30,013 nt of DNA from Didymodactylos carnosus (taxonomy: Eukaryota; Rotifera; Eurotatoria; Philodinida; Philodinidae): NCBI GenBank assembly GCA_905250885.1, contig CAJNOQ010001600.1:1-30013 (forward strand), written 5' to 3'. The notes under the pieces are model-generated. The model was not told the origin of the DNA. It did not search any database and was given only the letters and a program-made list of their open reading frames with translations. Within the stretch, counting starts at the first letter, position 1. Every line of letters starts with the position of its first letter. The translations under genes were made by a program, and so were the position numbers. This document shows, piece after piece, positions 8,601 through 18,678 of the stretch.

Positions 8601-11482
8601 AGAAAAAGACTAATCATCAGTTAATTTCTTTTATGTTGCCTTATTTCAGCAATTACACGGTCAAAATATCTACAATGGATGTTGTACACTACAGATTGAA
8701 TATTCAAAACTTTATTCATTAACTGTTAAATATAACAATGATAAAAGTCGAGATTATACAAATCCAACATTACCATCGGGTGATTCACAACAAACACAAT
8801 TGCAATCCAATTCAGAACAAATGGCAAATATGCTAGGTAAGATGTCAGACGATGACAAGAGTTGAGAACACTTTTTTCGACAGATGAATACGAAAGAAGG
8901 TGGGAAAATATGTAAATAGGATAATTGATGTTTTGAGGTATTCCTTGTGAATAATAAATTTTTTTCAGTTCTATGTTGAGACTCATCTGAAATTCCAGTG
9001 AGCAACGTTCGTAACCTATCGTTCAATAACCACATTCGAACGAAATGTGATTTTTCAATTTTGTGTTGAAATTACGCTGTTATTTAATTATTTCTTATTT
9101 CTCGTTTAAGATTCACGTGGTTTACATTCAAATACTAGTCTTTTATCATTAAATCGTTCTAGTTCAAATGATGATTACCGTTATGGTATGTTTGATCACA
9201 GACAAAATTGTAGGTTAAAGTTTTTATTCTGTTTTTATTTAATTTTGCGTATTTTACTTATTGGATTTGAAAAAGATCCTATCCAATGCTCCATTATATC
9301 TAAGGAGTGTAGATGGAATACTTGTACGCTAGGCTTTCAGCCACGAGACGACTGTGAATGACCATTATTTTATCGCCTGAATTGAAATGAAAAAATTATT
9401 CTTTCATTTGCTCGATCTTTAGAAATGAAAATATTTTAACATATCCTCTTAGATTTTTTAAGACAATTTATGACAAACGCATTTTTGTTCTTCATCTATA
9501 CAGGTGCAAATCCACTGATAAATGCTCCACCTTCGTTTAATCCTATGCAATCTCAATATGGCCTTGGTTCAGCTCAAATGGTTTCTCATTTACAACAACA
9601 GCAACAATTACCCCCCCAACAATCAGTTCAAAACGGTCCAGTTATACTTGTTTCAAATCTAAACGAAGATGTGAGTAATAGGTAGTGATGGTGACGAGAG
9701 AAGAGAGCGAATGAAATAAAATGAATAAAATGACAGCGGGGATTCGTTTGTTTGTTATCATGTTCAAATCTGATGTGTAGTGTACCCCTATACGTTATTT
9801 CTGATTCTGTCTATATGCTTTTATTTCCGCTTTATGTTTACATTCATATTCGTTCGAAACTTCTCTCTATCTCTCTGTCTCTGTCTCTCTCTTAATCATC
9901 TTGATTTCTCTACTCTCTTTTTTCTATTTTGTATTTCCTTCTATCTAGATGGTCACGCCTGAAGCCTTGTTTACCTTATTCGGTATGTGTTTTTTGTTAT
10001 ATTTCTTATCTTTTTTTTCAGTTTTCACATGTAATTGTTCACGTATACATACTTTATCTTATGATGGCAATACGCTTGATGACTTCATTGTGTCCTGTTT
10101 TTCATTTTATGGAAGCGTTACTTGTCAGGATAATTGCAGCGAAACGAAAACTAACTCTTTAAAAGAAATAGAGGATTTATCCTTTCCTTTGTTGTGAGAC
10201 GTTTTCTGTATAAAGTTCACCACTGGTGTGATTATAAGGAATTCAACTGTAGTCAGTTCATCTATTAAGGTTTCTGAAAATCTATCGGAAGTAAACTTTA
10301 GCTTCTTTCTTTGACGGAGATGTGTAGTACAGCGAAACCAACAAGAAACGGATTTGAAAACTAAAAAGTTGTTTATTACCATGCATATTCGTGCGTATAT
10401 TTTCTAAGTATGCAGATAAACTAATCCTTTATTTACATTTCCTTGCTATTTTTCCTTCTGTTGGTTTTACATATATTCGCTACAAACGTCCTTGTTTGTC
10501 AGTGTTTAAGATAGCTTCTTAGTGAAAAGAAGTTGATCTGTAACTTCTTTTAAATTATAAATAAATAAATAATGTTAGTTATTCAGCTATTCAAGATGTT
10601 TAGCTCTCGCTCTCAAGAGTTGTGTTTTATACTAGTAAAAAATTTGTTCATATTCATTTCTAATAACGGTTTTCTGTAATTAATTATTTTGTTCAAAGGT
10701 GTCTATGGTGATGTGCATCGCGTAAAAATATTATTTAATAAGAAAGACAGCGCACTTATACAATTTGCTACACCTCAACAGGCAGCTGTGGGTAAGTTGA
10801 ATATTGAAATTAAATAATTTACCTGTTTTTATTTTAATTTTTGCTTCTTTCTCTTCTAGCTCATCAACATTTGGATCATATAACGATGTTTGGTAAACAA
10901 ATCAAAGTATCGTTTTCAAAACATCAGTTTGTACAAATGCCAAAAGAAGGAGGATCTGTATGTTATTAAAATTATTTTTAATATATTATTTTTCTAAAAT
11001 TATTCTTGTTTTCTGTAGGATATGGGTTTAACAAAAGATTTTACAAATTCACCATTACATCGTTTCAAAAAACCTGGTTCAAAAAATTACAATAATATTT
11101 ATCCTCCTGGCTCAGTACTTCATTTATCCAATATACCGTACGTGTAGTATTTCTAATAAGTTGTCACAAATCCGAAAAAAATATCTCTTTTATGTTTTTT
11201 CTTCTAGAACTGAAACCAATGAGGAAGAAATTCGTCGGATATTTTCTCAATATGGAACAATAAAACGTTTCAAATTTTTTGAAAAAGATCGAAAAATGGC
11301 GTTAATAGAAATGGATTCGATTGAAGAAGCAATTGCAGCACTTATTGTAAGTTGTTTATCTTGCCTTTTTGTTGAATTTTTTGATTAATTAAATGATTTG
11401 TTTTATTTTTTAGAATACTCATAATTATCGTTTAGCTGATAGTATGCATTTGCGCGTATCATTTTCCAAAACAAAATTGTAA
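5605..11482 (+). CDS. PTBP1: Polypyrimidine tract-binding protein, complete, 15 coding exons, 529 aa
   Basis: PTB is a nuclear splicing repressor that binds UCUU/CUCUCU tracts. Exons: 5605-5610, 6040-6117, 6182-6316, 8058-8336, 8397-8448, 8515-8573, 8650-8836, 9111-9185, 9504-9670, 9949-9982, 10699-10791, 10860-10957, 11019-11137, 11208-11346, 11414-11482. All introns are GT-AG and all phases agree. The start [10 protein letters not shown] joins ATGAAG to exon 2 and keeps the basic N-terminus of the family. RRM1 is about residues 37-110 ([10 protein letters not shown]), RRM2 146-221 ([10 protein letters not shown], then [12 protein letters not shown] and LPSGDS), RRM3 335-405 ([25 protein letters not shown]) and RRM4 453-529 ([13 protein letters not shown] before it, [13 protein letters not shown] inside). 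The linker before RRM3 is Gln-rich. Length is close to human PTBP1 (531-557). Introns 3 (1,741 bp) and 10 (716 bp) are the longest. Exon 10 is the 34-nt regulatory exon. Confidence 0.95.
6317..8057 (+). other. PTBP intron 3 (1.7 kb), pyrimidine-rich toward its 3' end
   Basis: The longest intron of the gene splits RRM1 between KKSQ and AFLEF. It holds no assignable exon on either strand. Several CU-rich runs occur (about 7210-7245, 7290-7320 and 7575-7605, plus the TTTTCTTTTC tract before the 8058 acceptor). These could bind PTB itself, but that is inference. Confidence 0.5.
9859..9948 (+). promoter_or_regulatory. UCUCU-rich splicing control tract before the 34-nt exon
   Basis: The 3' part of intron 9 contains repeated CTCTCT and TCTCTGTCTCTGTCTCTCTC runs, then more CT tracts down to the CTAG acceptor. 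PTB is known to bind such CU repeats and repress the next exon. It is the densest CU repeat I noticed in the gene. It sits immediately upstream of exon 10, the equivalent of the autoregulated exon 11 of vertebrate PTBP1. Confidence 0.7.
9949..9982 (+). other. PTBP1: 34-nt cassette exon of PTBP (poison-by-skipping)
   Basis: It encodes [11 protein letters not shown] plus one base, the first helix of RRM3. It is 34 nt, so skipping shifts frame. Exon 9 (ends GAAGAT) joined to exon 11 (GTGTCT...) reads VSMVMCIA then TAA at 10723-10725. Four more introns lie downstream, so the skipped mRNA should be a nonsense-mediated decay target. The human counterpart (exon 11, RVTPQSLFILF) is also 34 nt and controls PTB levels by the same skip. 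Confidence 0.8.
9983..10698 (+). other. PTBP intron 10 (716 bp)
   Basis: This is the long intron after the 34-nt exon, between the two halves of the FG|VYGD motif of RRM3. It contains further T- and CT-rich runs near its start. I find no exon here; the open frames at 9929-10197 and 10125-10382 have no family likeness. Confidence 0.5.
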
Positions 11483-11605
11483 ATAATGTATGTGTCAACC
11501 AATCAATCTTATGTTGTTTGTCAAATTATCTCTGTATATGTGTGTGTGCATGTCGTATTTTTTTAAGTTCTAAAAACCAAACAATTTATCTTAAAAATTA
11601 ACAAA

Positions 11606-11611
11606 AATAAA
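11606..11611 (+). terminator. Polyadenylation signal AATAAA of PTBP gene
   Basis: A canonical AATAAA lies 124 nt after the PTBP stop codon, followed by T/GT-rich sequence. It is the nearest such hexamer downstream. Confidence 0.5.
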
Positions 11612-12573
11612 ACACAACCACCGTTCTCTCACTCATATGAACTTATTGTTTCTGAATTTCACCCTCTTCTACTTGGATACCGTCTGGTTTCTTTTACACC
11701 TTCATTGGGTTTTGCTATTTTTCTTAGCACATACACTGTGCGATTCATTTTTGTTTGGTGTTCTTTGTGCAGTTGATTTTTTTTTTCTTCTTTTCTTGTA
11801 TTTCTTTTCTTCTAGCAACGATTTTTGCTAGAAAGACCTTTTTTGTTTTTATGTTTATTTGTTTTTTGTATGATGTTCTTCCACAAAAAAAAACATAATG
11901 GTTGTTAATAATTTAAAAAAAATAATCACTAGGCATTCAATGAAATGAGAGAGACAAATCACATTGATACGATGGTCATGTTATGCCATTTTGTATCAGC
12001 TTTCAAGAAAATTTCGATTATTATCAGCTCCCCAGATTCAAAAATTGTAGCACGTTGCTAAACTATGGAAAGTGTTATGCAGCGTGATACTAGCTGTTCT
12101 TCTTTACACTTTTGTTTCTATACTATGTTTACCTTTTTGTGCACTATCACTGAATTATACTACCGAATTTCGAACATACTATATAATTCGATAATTACAG
12201 TTTCAAATCGCAAATGACTCAGATTCCAGTACGATAAAACTATTCAGAAATAAAAACAAAAATATCTTTGATTTTCGTATTAGAACAAGAATCTTCCTCA
12301 GGTGATACCATTATCACAGCTCATTTTACCTTATGCATTAGCCTTTTAGAACAGATTTAAATGTCAGCTAACTTTTCTATTCTTGAACAAAGTGATTTCA
12401 TGAAATACTTTAACATGAAAGACAGTTATATGTTGAATCTTTTTGTAAACTTGTTGATAATAATACAATGAGTGAAACAGTCAATAAAATCTGATGGCTT
12501 TTGAATTTGAAATCCCGATAGACTATCAGCCACACCCTCCGAGTCACCAAAAGGCTTTTAGGAGTCATTGCAT
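11612..12573. other. Intergenic, nothing recognised
   Basis: AT-rich, including long T-rich runs at about 11640-11880. No gene, tRNA or clear repeat is seen. Confidence 0.5.
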
Positions 12574-13478
12574 GAGAGAAACAACAAATTATGCTCAATC
12601 GATGTCTGAGATTGCTTCTAACTAGTTCTATCTTGTGCAGCATGTGTGAAAACCAATAAATCCGAATTTTGAGCCTTCTACGATTTTTACTTTCTGAGTT
12701 CTGAATGGTTTTCTAGAGTCTGCTTGATGAAAAATTCAGCGTCCAAAAAATGGAGTACAAAAATAAAGATACTGTTTCTCCGCCAAGACAAGTGATGGAA
12801 GGGGGATTTTTTCAACCTATGTAGCCCATTGCACGATCTATCCGATAATGCGATAAGATCGTTTTTACCTCGAACCTTCAGTCCGACACCGAAGGTTTTC
12901 TGAGGATCTGATGGGGTTGTTTGACGCCGTTCACGAGCCTGTGGCTTAAGTATAAAACGAGGTGCACTTTTCATAGACATTCAAGTGTGGACTGTCTGAA
13001 TCTGATCTCAAAAGTTTGGCGTCTTGTAAGGATCTCTAGAAAACCTTTGGGGGACTTCCGGGAACCCTTAAGTTTACCAAAAATATTTTTAAACTACATA
13101 ATTAGAAATAGAACAAAATGTCGTATTGCTCATATTTTTAGCAATTACTTTAAAAAGGTGAGAAAATAACATATTTTTAAGCAAAAATAGTTTATTATAA
13201 AAACCTGATTTTTAGTTTGTCGAATTTGTCGCTTAGAAAAACTGAAAAACTATGAGTTTTTACTCATTTTGTTCAGGATTTTGTGCTCTTTACAATTAAG
13301 TAAATTAAAAATATTTTTCGTAAACTTAAGGGGTCCTGGCGGTGAAACAGTATCCGGATTTTTGCTCTCCATTTTTTGGACTCTAAATTTTTCCACACAT
13401 GCTGAACAAGATAACACTAGTTAGAAGAAAATCTCAGACACCGTTTGAGCATGGTATAGTAATCTGTCGTTTTTCTTG
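12574..13478. repeat. Eroded fold-back element with interrupted left arm
   Basis: The left outer arm (about 12574-12795) and right arm (about 13320-13478) are imperfect reverse complements. They share TGTCTGAGATT, TCTAACTAG, CAGCATGTGTG and TCCAAAAAATGGAG. The match resumes at 13066-13115 on the left against 13285-13335 on the right (CCTTAAGTTTAC, AAAAATATTTTTAA). About 270 bp at 12796-13065 has no partner, so the left arm looks interrupted by an insertion, or the right arm by a deletion. There is no transposase frame. It is probably an old MITE-type element. Confidence 0.6.
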
Positions 13479-13980
13479 TGTTCTTAGGGGGTCAATGTTG
13501 CAAAGAGAGTGAGTACATGAGTGCATAGGATAAATTTCAATGTGTGATGTGGTCAATTATACTATGACGATCATTAATCACATTTCGATTCAGAATTCTA
13601 TTCAGCGGCTTATTTCTGATTTTAGAAACTCTGACAAACTTTATACCGTCGACCTTCGTCTCATCTTTGCTCTCTAGATGTCTCGGTTCATAATTTATCA
13701 GAGAATCTAACGGTTACTTTGTACTAGGTGCACTTTCGAATTGTAAAAGCGATCCCATCGGTTGATAGATTCTGATTATTGTCGACAGTTCTGCATTTCT
13801 ACCTCTCATGTACTTTCACAACGTGAAACCACTACCAGTCGGACCCATAAAAGGAAACTGAAGAAAGAAGCAAAAACAAGGTTCGCTTCATTTGATATGA
13901 TTTTGCATGGATGTTCTTTTATTACGTGTGATATCTTTATTGAAAAAAAGTAATAAATCATAAACTAAAAGGTAAATACA
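13479..13980. other. Intergenic; possible 3' UTR of the orphan gene
   Basis: No gene recognised. On the minus strand an AATAAA occurs at 13941-13936, about 40 nt beyond the stop of the 13981-14582 gene, and could be its polyadenylation signal. Confidence 0.4.
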
Positions 13981-14582
13981 TTAACTTCGTAATTTTAACA
14001 ATGTCAAATATTCTTGTCCATAATTTTCGGCTAAACGATCAATATCACGAACGTGTTTATTTAAAAATTTTGCTCCACTTGTTTTTGTTCTTGTTTCGGT
14101 TTTTATTAATGATCGTGTTTGGTTAATATCACAAAGACTAATTATTTGCCAGTCCGTTGTGTTCTGAGTTCGATTTAACAAATTTGGCTCCTTAAACAAG
14201 AAAATGTAGTCTGATGTAGTATGACAAGATTTCGAGATCACGCTATAACATCCCATTTCGTGATAAATAGTATATTTTGATGGGTAATCTGAGGTCAATC
14301 GATGCTGTTTCATTCCTAAACGTTTACCTTCCAATGTTTTGTTTCCTGGAAAAATGAATCTTCATCTATTGATGTTGATGGTAGAGATTCTTTCATTGAA
14401 TATTCACTCAGCAGTGTAATGTTCGTTGATGATATGAATGATGATGTTAAAAACTGTTTTCGTTTTACTCGTGTGGTGAGTGATGGTGTTCGTTCAAAAC
14501 TTCGATTTGTACACATCTGAACACGTTTTAATAAACGTTCACAACTGTTTTGCGTAGGTAATGTGGGAGTACGAGAAGGCAT
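13981..14582 (-). CDS. Hypothetical two-exon protein, 154 aa
   Basis: I do not recognise this protein. Exon 1 is 14582-14328 (85 codons, ending KHWK) and exon 2 is 14190-13981 (EPNLLNRTQN... to stop). The 137-bp intron (GTAAAC...TTTAAG) is not a multiple of three, and both exon boundaries are in phase 0. Splicing removes a TAG that would otherwise end the frame after WKVNV. The N-terminal half is rich in Ser, Thr, Arg and Lys with SRTP, TPTLP and RTPSL motifs, like a disordered, phosphorylatable region. The C-terminal end (KFLNKHVRDIDRLAENYGQE, then YLTLL) looks helical and is the best candidate for a conserved domain. No signal peptide or membrane segment. Neighbours give no clue. The ATG at 14582 follows a stretch with no longer frame. 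Confidence 0.55.
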
Positions 14583-15410
14583 TTTTTTAAATTGTAGAGA
14601 GAATAAACTATACTGACATACAAAAATCCAAAAACATATGGTTTATATAGTAAAAAGATAAGCCGACATTTTTTTGATTAATTAATCATCACATATTTGT
14701 TAATTGATGATCAGTCAAGATTGCATCTTTTTAACAAAGCTGGTGCACGATTAGTGATAAAAAGAAAATGATTGCTTATCGATTACTGGTCAGCTAGTAT
14801 GTATGATTCCAGGGGACACCCGAATTTTTATTTGAATTCATCAATTTTTTAATTCAAGTACATAGTTAATCAAGAGGATTTTTAGAACCAGGAAACAGCT
14901 GTCAACCAGAACCAACAATCTATGTATCTGAGTGGACGAGATTTGGATCTCTATAAAAAACGTGCTACATTTTCCCGTAGATAACAGTGTAATAACTCAT
15001 TTCTGTGTGAGAACTGCCTCAGTCTCTACGATCAACGAAGATTCATCTTCCTCAGACATAAAATTGCAAGGTAAATGTATAATGACGAACAGGGAGGTTC
15101 CATCAAAATATTTCAAGATCTTTCCTAAATTGAATGCTGTTTCATGAAAAACTGTCGTGGTGAGGTGTCTCAGAGATGCCTCATTTGGTCGCTATTTGCT
15201 CTATACGAAACAGTTATTTGTAAAAAATTTGTCAGTGGAATTCGGACAAGCGTTTGTCTAAGATTTTGCTTTACGATAGACGCTCGCTTCAGATATTTCG
15301 ATGGAATCTTTATATACACCTACGAGATTGAAATCTCTTTTAGCTGTTCAAATCTTTTTTCAGTTTTGTTCTGGGTCTTATGATTGAAGAGAAAAACTAA
15401 AAATAAAGGT
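14583..15410. other. Intergenic, nothing firmly assigned
   Basis: Upstream region of the orphan gene. Open frames at 14932-15147 and 15144-15383 overlap end to start in one direction, but match nothing I know and may be remnants of the element whose end lies near 15436. Confidence 0.35.
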
Positions 15411-15436
15411 GAACGAATAATTTTTCGAGCCACTGT
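15411..15436. mobile_element. Possible single Tc1/mariner-type terminal repeat
   Basis: Read on the minus strand from 15436 the sequence is TACAGTGGCTCGAAAAATTA. It has the TA-CAGTG start typical of Tc1/mariner ends. I could not find a matching opposite end or transposase within the window, so it is at best a solo or decayed end. Confidence 0.25.
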
Positions 15437-15561
15437 ATGTTATCGTTCATAGTACGGAGAACTATATGTTGAGAAAAACGTGAGAAAAAAGTTTGGAATC
15501 TTGTAGCTTTTCTCGTTGTTATGCGCTCACAATGACAAGACCGTCGTTCACGTAAGGGTAC

Positions 15562-15880
15562 TCATATCACCGGAACAAAAAAAATAAAGTTGGTTTAGAG
15601 TTGCTGAAAAGTGCTTTTTCGTATTCATCACACTCGATAACCCAGAAGATTTTCTATTTTTGGCCCGGAATACTTCCGAAAGTTTAAGAAAAATTTTGAA
15701 ACAAAATGGCGCAAAAAGTTTTCCATGGAAAAATAATATTAATTTGAAAACTTTTCCTAAACTTTCGGAAGTACCTCGGGCCAAAAACAGAAAATCTTCT
15801 GGGTTATCGAGTGTGCTGAATACGAAAAACCACTTTTCAGCAACTCTAAACCAACTTTATTTTTTTTCCGGTGATATGAA
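15562..15880. repeat. Hairpin MITE-like element
   Basis: Arms 15562-15700 and 15744-15880 are imperfect reverse complements (TCATATCACCGGAA outer ends; GAAAATCTTCTGGGTTATCG; TTTCGGAAGTA). The spacer is 43 bp and includes a TTTTCCATGGAAAA palindrome. Because of the symmetry, similar open frames starting MAR-TSESL appear on both strands; they are not genes. Confidence 0.75.
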
Positions 15881-16103
15881 TAGTGCCAAATGTTAGAAAA
15901 TTCTACTGAACATCTAATGTAAAATTAAGACAATGTGTCAGCTGAACCACAAAAGTGTGAAGATGTAGGACGCTTTTTTAAAGAATACATATATCAATGA
16001 AAATATATGAAATGAATCTGAAGTTTCCTTAAGAAAAAGCACTTCTAAACTTGAAACTATTTAGCATATCACCGACAGACAAATAAGGGTCATATGTCTT
16101 GCT

Positions 16104-16200
16104 CAAAATAGAAAATCCTCTAGATTTATCGCGTGTGCTGAATACGAAAAAGCTCTTTTCCGCAACTCCGCATGAACTTTATTTTTTTCTCCACGTTGGT
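16104..16200 (+). repeat. Diverged single arm related to the 15562-15880 hairpin
   Basis: The block AAAATAGAAAATCCTC..., GTGTGCTGAATACGAAAAA, TTTTCCGCAACTC and AACTTTATTTTTTTCTCC matches the right arm at 15782-15870 with scattered changes. It is a half-element with no opposite arm visible, so the family has at least two insertions here of different age. Confidence 0.55.
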
Positions 16201-17686
16201 ATATGTTTTTATACGGACCGCTTAGTGTCTGATTAATTGTCTCATTCTTTAGATCATTCACTAATGATTGTAATCTAAAATGCTACGATCGTTGCTCATG
16301 ATCGTTGGTTACTGTGTCATAGTATGAGAGAATGCTTGAAATTTGAAGGTGTGGTACTACTCTAGAAAAAATTTTCCGAGGTGACACTGCATACTGTGTG
16401 TTTGAGACTCAAAGCAGTACAAATACAACAAACGTTCAAATGGAAATGAAAACTGTCGGAGATAAATAAGTTTTTTATTTCAGTAATAGTGACATATTAA
16501 AAAAGTAAAGCTGAATTCATTGATCGTCGATGAAGAGTAGCGAGCGACACCCTTTTGAATAACACCACTCATTAAGTTTTTCTTAAAAATTGCACAAATG
16601 TTGTTTAGTCTTTAGATTTCGTTATATCCGGTTTCTAAAATCGAAAACACTTTAATTTTCTTATATTTATGTTTTTGCATCAGCCATTGTTTGATCTCTT
16701 TTTATATCCGTTTTTATTGTAACCTATCCATCCATTCTTTGTCTGAATGTGCTTAGTTTGTTCGTTCTTTCAATTATTCTAATTACAGTTATTATCACTG
16801 ATATATACATTTTCTGTGAATGTTCCTTAATTATGATTATTATTTATCCTATCCTAGTATATCCACAGCGCTAAATTGAAACGTGTACGTATCGAACATG
16901 TGGGCTTTGATTTCGACAATTGAAAAGGTTCGTATGAGAACTTGTAAAGTTGGATACTCAGTGTCTTTTACTTATAGTGATTTAAATGAATATAAGAAAA
17001 TGATGGTTTTCAGTTTGCCTAGTAAGAAATTAAATCATAGTAAAATTCGTTTACTTTGCTCGAAGATGCAAAATAGATCTATTAGAAATTTCCATCAGTC
17101 AACCTTTGAAAGATAATCTTCATCCTGGAGTCTTCGAACTTCACATCGAGTCAATTTAGGCTTTAGTTTTTTTTAAGCAGAGAGAAGATTTATGAACTAA
17201 TGATTTACAACTATTTCTTATAAACATATACAATATCTAATGTGCTTAAACCCTAGAATAAAAATCTTAAGGCATTTTTCTCCGAACGTCGGCGAAAAGA
17301 TAACTTATATGCCGTATCAATCATTAACTAACTTGTCAATCTTGACGGTTTTTAAGATACTTATAATTGTTGTAAACGTTTTGATTCTTTTCCATTTCTT
17401 TGATTTTCCCATCACACAATTTCTCCAATAAAACGTTTATGTCTTACACGAACAATTTCTACAACAGAAACATCAAAAAGTACAGAATCATCTCCAAAAG
17501 GAAACAAAGTGAATAATTTATCCATGTTATCCTTGAGTTTTACAAATTATTAGACGTTTTTCTGCTATTGTGAGTACGAGTAACAAAAAAACAAGTAGAA
17601 CTGCGAATTGTTAAGAGAGTCAAGAATAACTTTATAACCTTTTTTTAAGGGGAAAAGAACGTCTACATGATTTTGTTTATTTTAGA
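16201..17686. other. Intergenic, nothing recognised
   Basis: AT-rich. Open frames at 16883-17116 and 17240-17431 have no family likeness. No RNA gene or clear repeat is seen. Confidence 0.45.
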
Positions 17687-18192
17687 AACTTGAACCTGGC
17701 AAATGGTGAAGATAGTAGTCGTGAGCATGCTGCACTTGAACCAAGATATTTAGAAGGGCGAGCAGTTATTCTTAAAAGTTTTGCTCGTATTCATGGTAAG
17801 TTTCCATTGTTACCATATTAAAAACTTAATTATAATATAAAATAAATAAGTCAAATATAATAGAAAAGTCCCTTTTCGTTTTTTTCCGAGAACAAATCTT
17901 AAAAAATAAAGTTTATTAGCGTTAACATTTGATAAACGAGACGATTATAATAAAATTAAACTGGATGATAAAATATCAATACTTAACTTAGATAAATTAA
18001 CACCAGGAGAAGTGGATTGATACCACTTCTTTTCCATTTCGTCTATAAAAGTATATTATTGTTTTATTTTTCTATTTTAGCCTGTCATCAAACATGCTGA
18101 TGTTAAAACGGAGACAATAAAATTAAATCATACATTTAGTGAAGCATAAATCGAATTTGTTTCAAAAGTGAAAGTGCTTTGAATGCAATGGA
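17687..18192 (+). pseudogene. ACO2: Mitochondrial aconitase C-terminal pseudogene fragment
   Basis: Aconitase isomerises citrate and isocitrate in the TCA cycle. Three exon-like blocks align with its C-terminal swivel domain. Block 1 (17687-17795) has [20 protein letters not shown] and ILKSFARIH, including the SSREH active-site segment. Block 2 (about 17889-18015) has LTFDKRDDYNKIKLDDK and LDKLTPGE. Block 3 (18081-18192) has PVIKHADVKTETIKLNHTFS. It is broken. In block 2 the stretch equal to ETNLKKQG carries a one-base frame loss and a TAA where Gln is expected. In block 3 a TAA replaces the Gln of TQIEW, followed by a frameshift before SALN. The next donor has decayed (GTGGAT). Nothing 5' of the SSREH block is found, so it is a 3' fragment. 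It keeps introns, so it is not a retrocopy. Confidence 0.8.
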
Positions 18193-18678
18193 CGTATTTT
18201 TCCTTGAAGGAGATCGAAAAGTACAAAAACAACAAAACCATGCATAGAAACAGTAAAGATCTGAGAGCAGTGTCGAATTAGTTACTTGTTACTTTTCTGT
18301 GTTATTCATTTGTTTCTCTCTATCTCATATCTGCCTAATGGTGACAAGGCATACACCTACCTCCTTGTAGCTGTATTTTTCATTTTCATCATTGTAAATT
18401 TTTACAAGTTCTTTTATAAAATGTTGTTACTACCGCATTCTTTCTGTTTCTAAACTTCTTGTTTTTGTTGTTTACTAAGATCAGAATAAAATGTCAGGTC
18501 ATAGTTTTTGTACGTGATATATCGAGAAATCTGAGTCTCCGGTTAAAAACAGTAAATAAAAGATTATTGCACACTGATGTTTCTTATTTTGCGTAACATG
18601 GTAACATGATGTAAAATGTAATTAATGCACATTGTGTATTTTTTCTCTTTTATATATTTTTTTATTAAAAAGTGAATT
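18193..18678. other. Intergenic; probable ESCO promoter region
   Basis: About 490 bp between the aconitase remnant and the ESCO start codon, same strand. It is AT-rich with no clear core promoter motif. Confidence 0.4.

Noticed and set aside
15548-15896. Similar open frames on both strands starting MARGTSESL and MARNTSESL
   Set aside because: They are mirror images caused by the hairpin element; neither resembles a protein family.
17900-18145. CAA-to-TAA changes suggesting a code in which TAA means glutamine
   Set aside because: PTBP, ESCO and the IP3 receptor have no internal TAA and end in TAA; the changes occur only in the frameshifted aconitase remnant.
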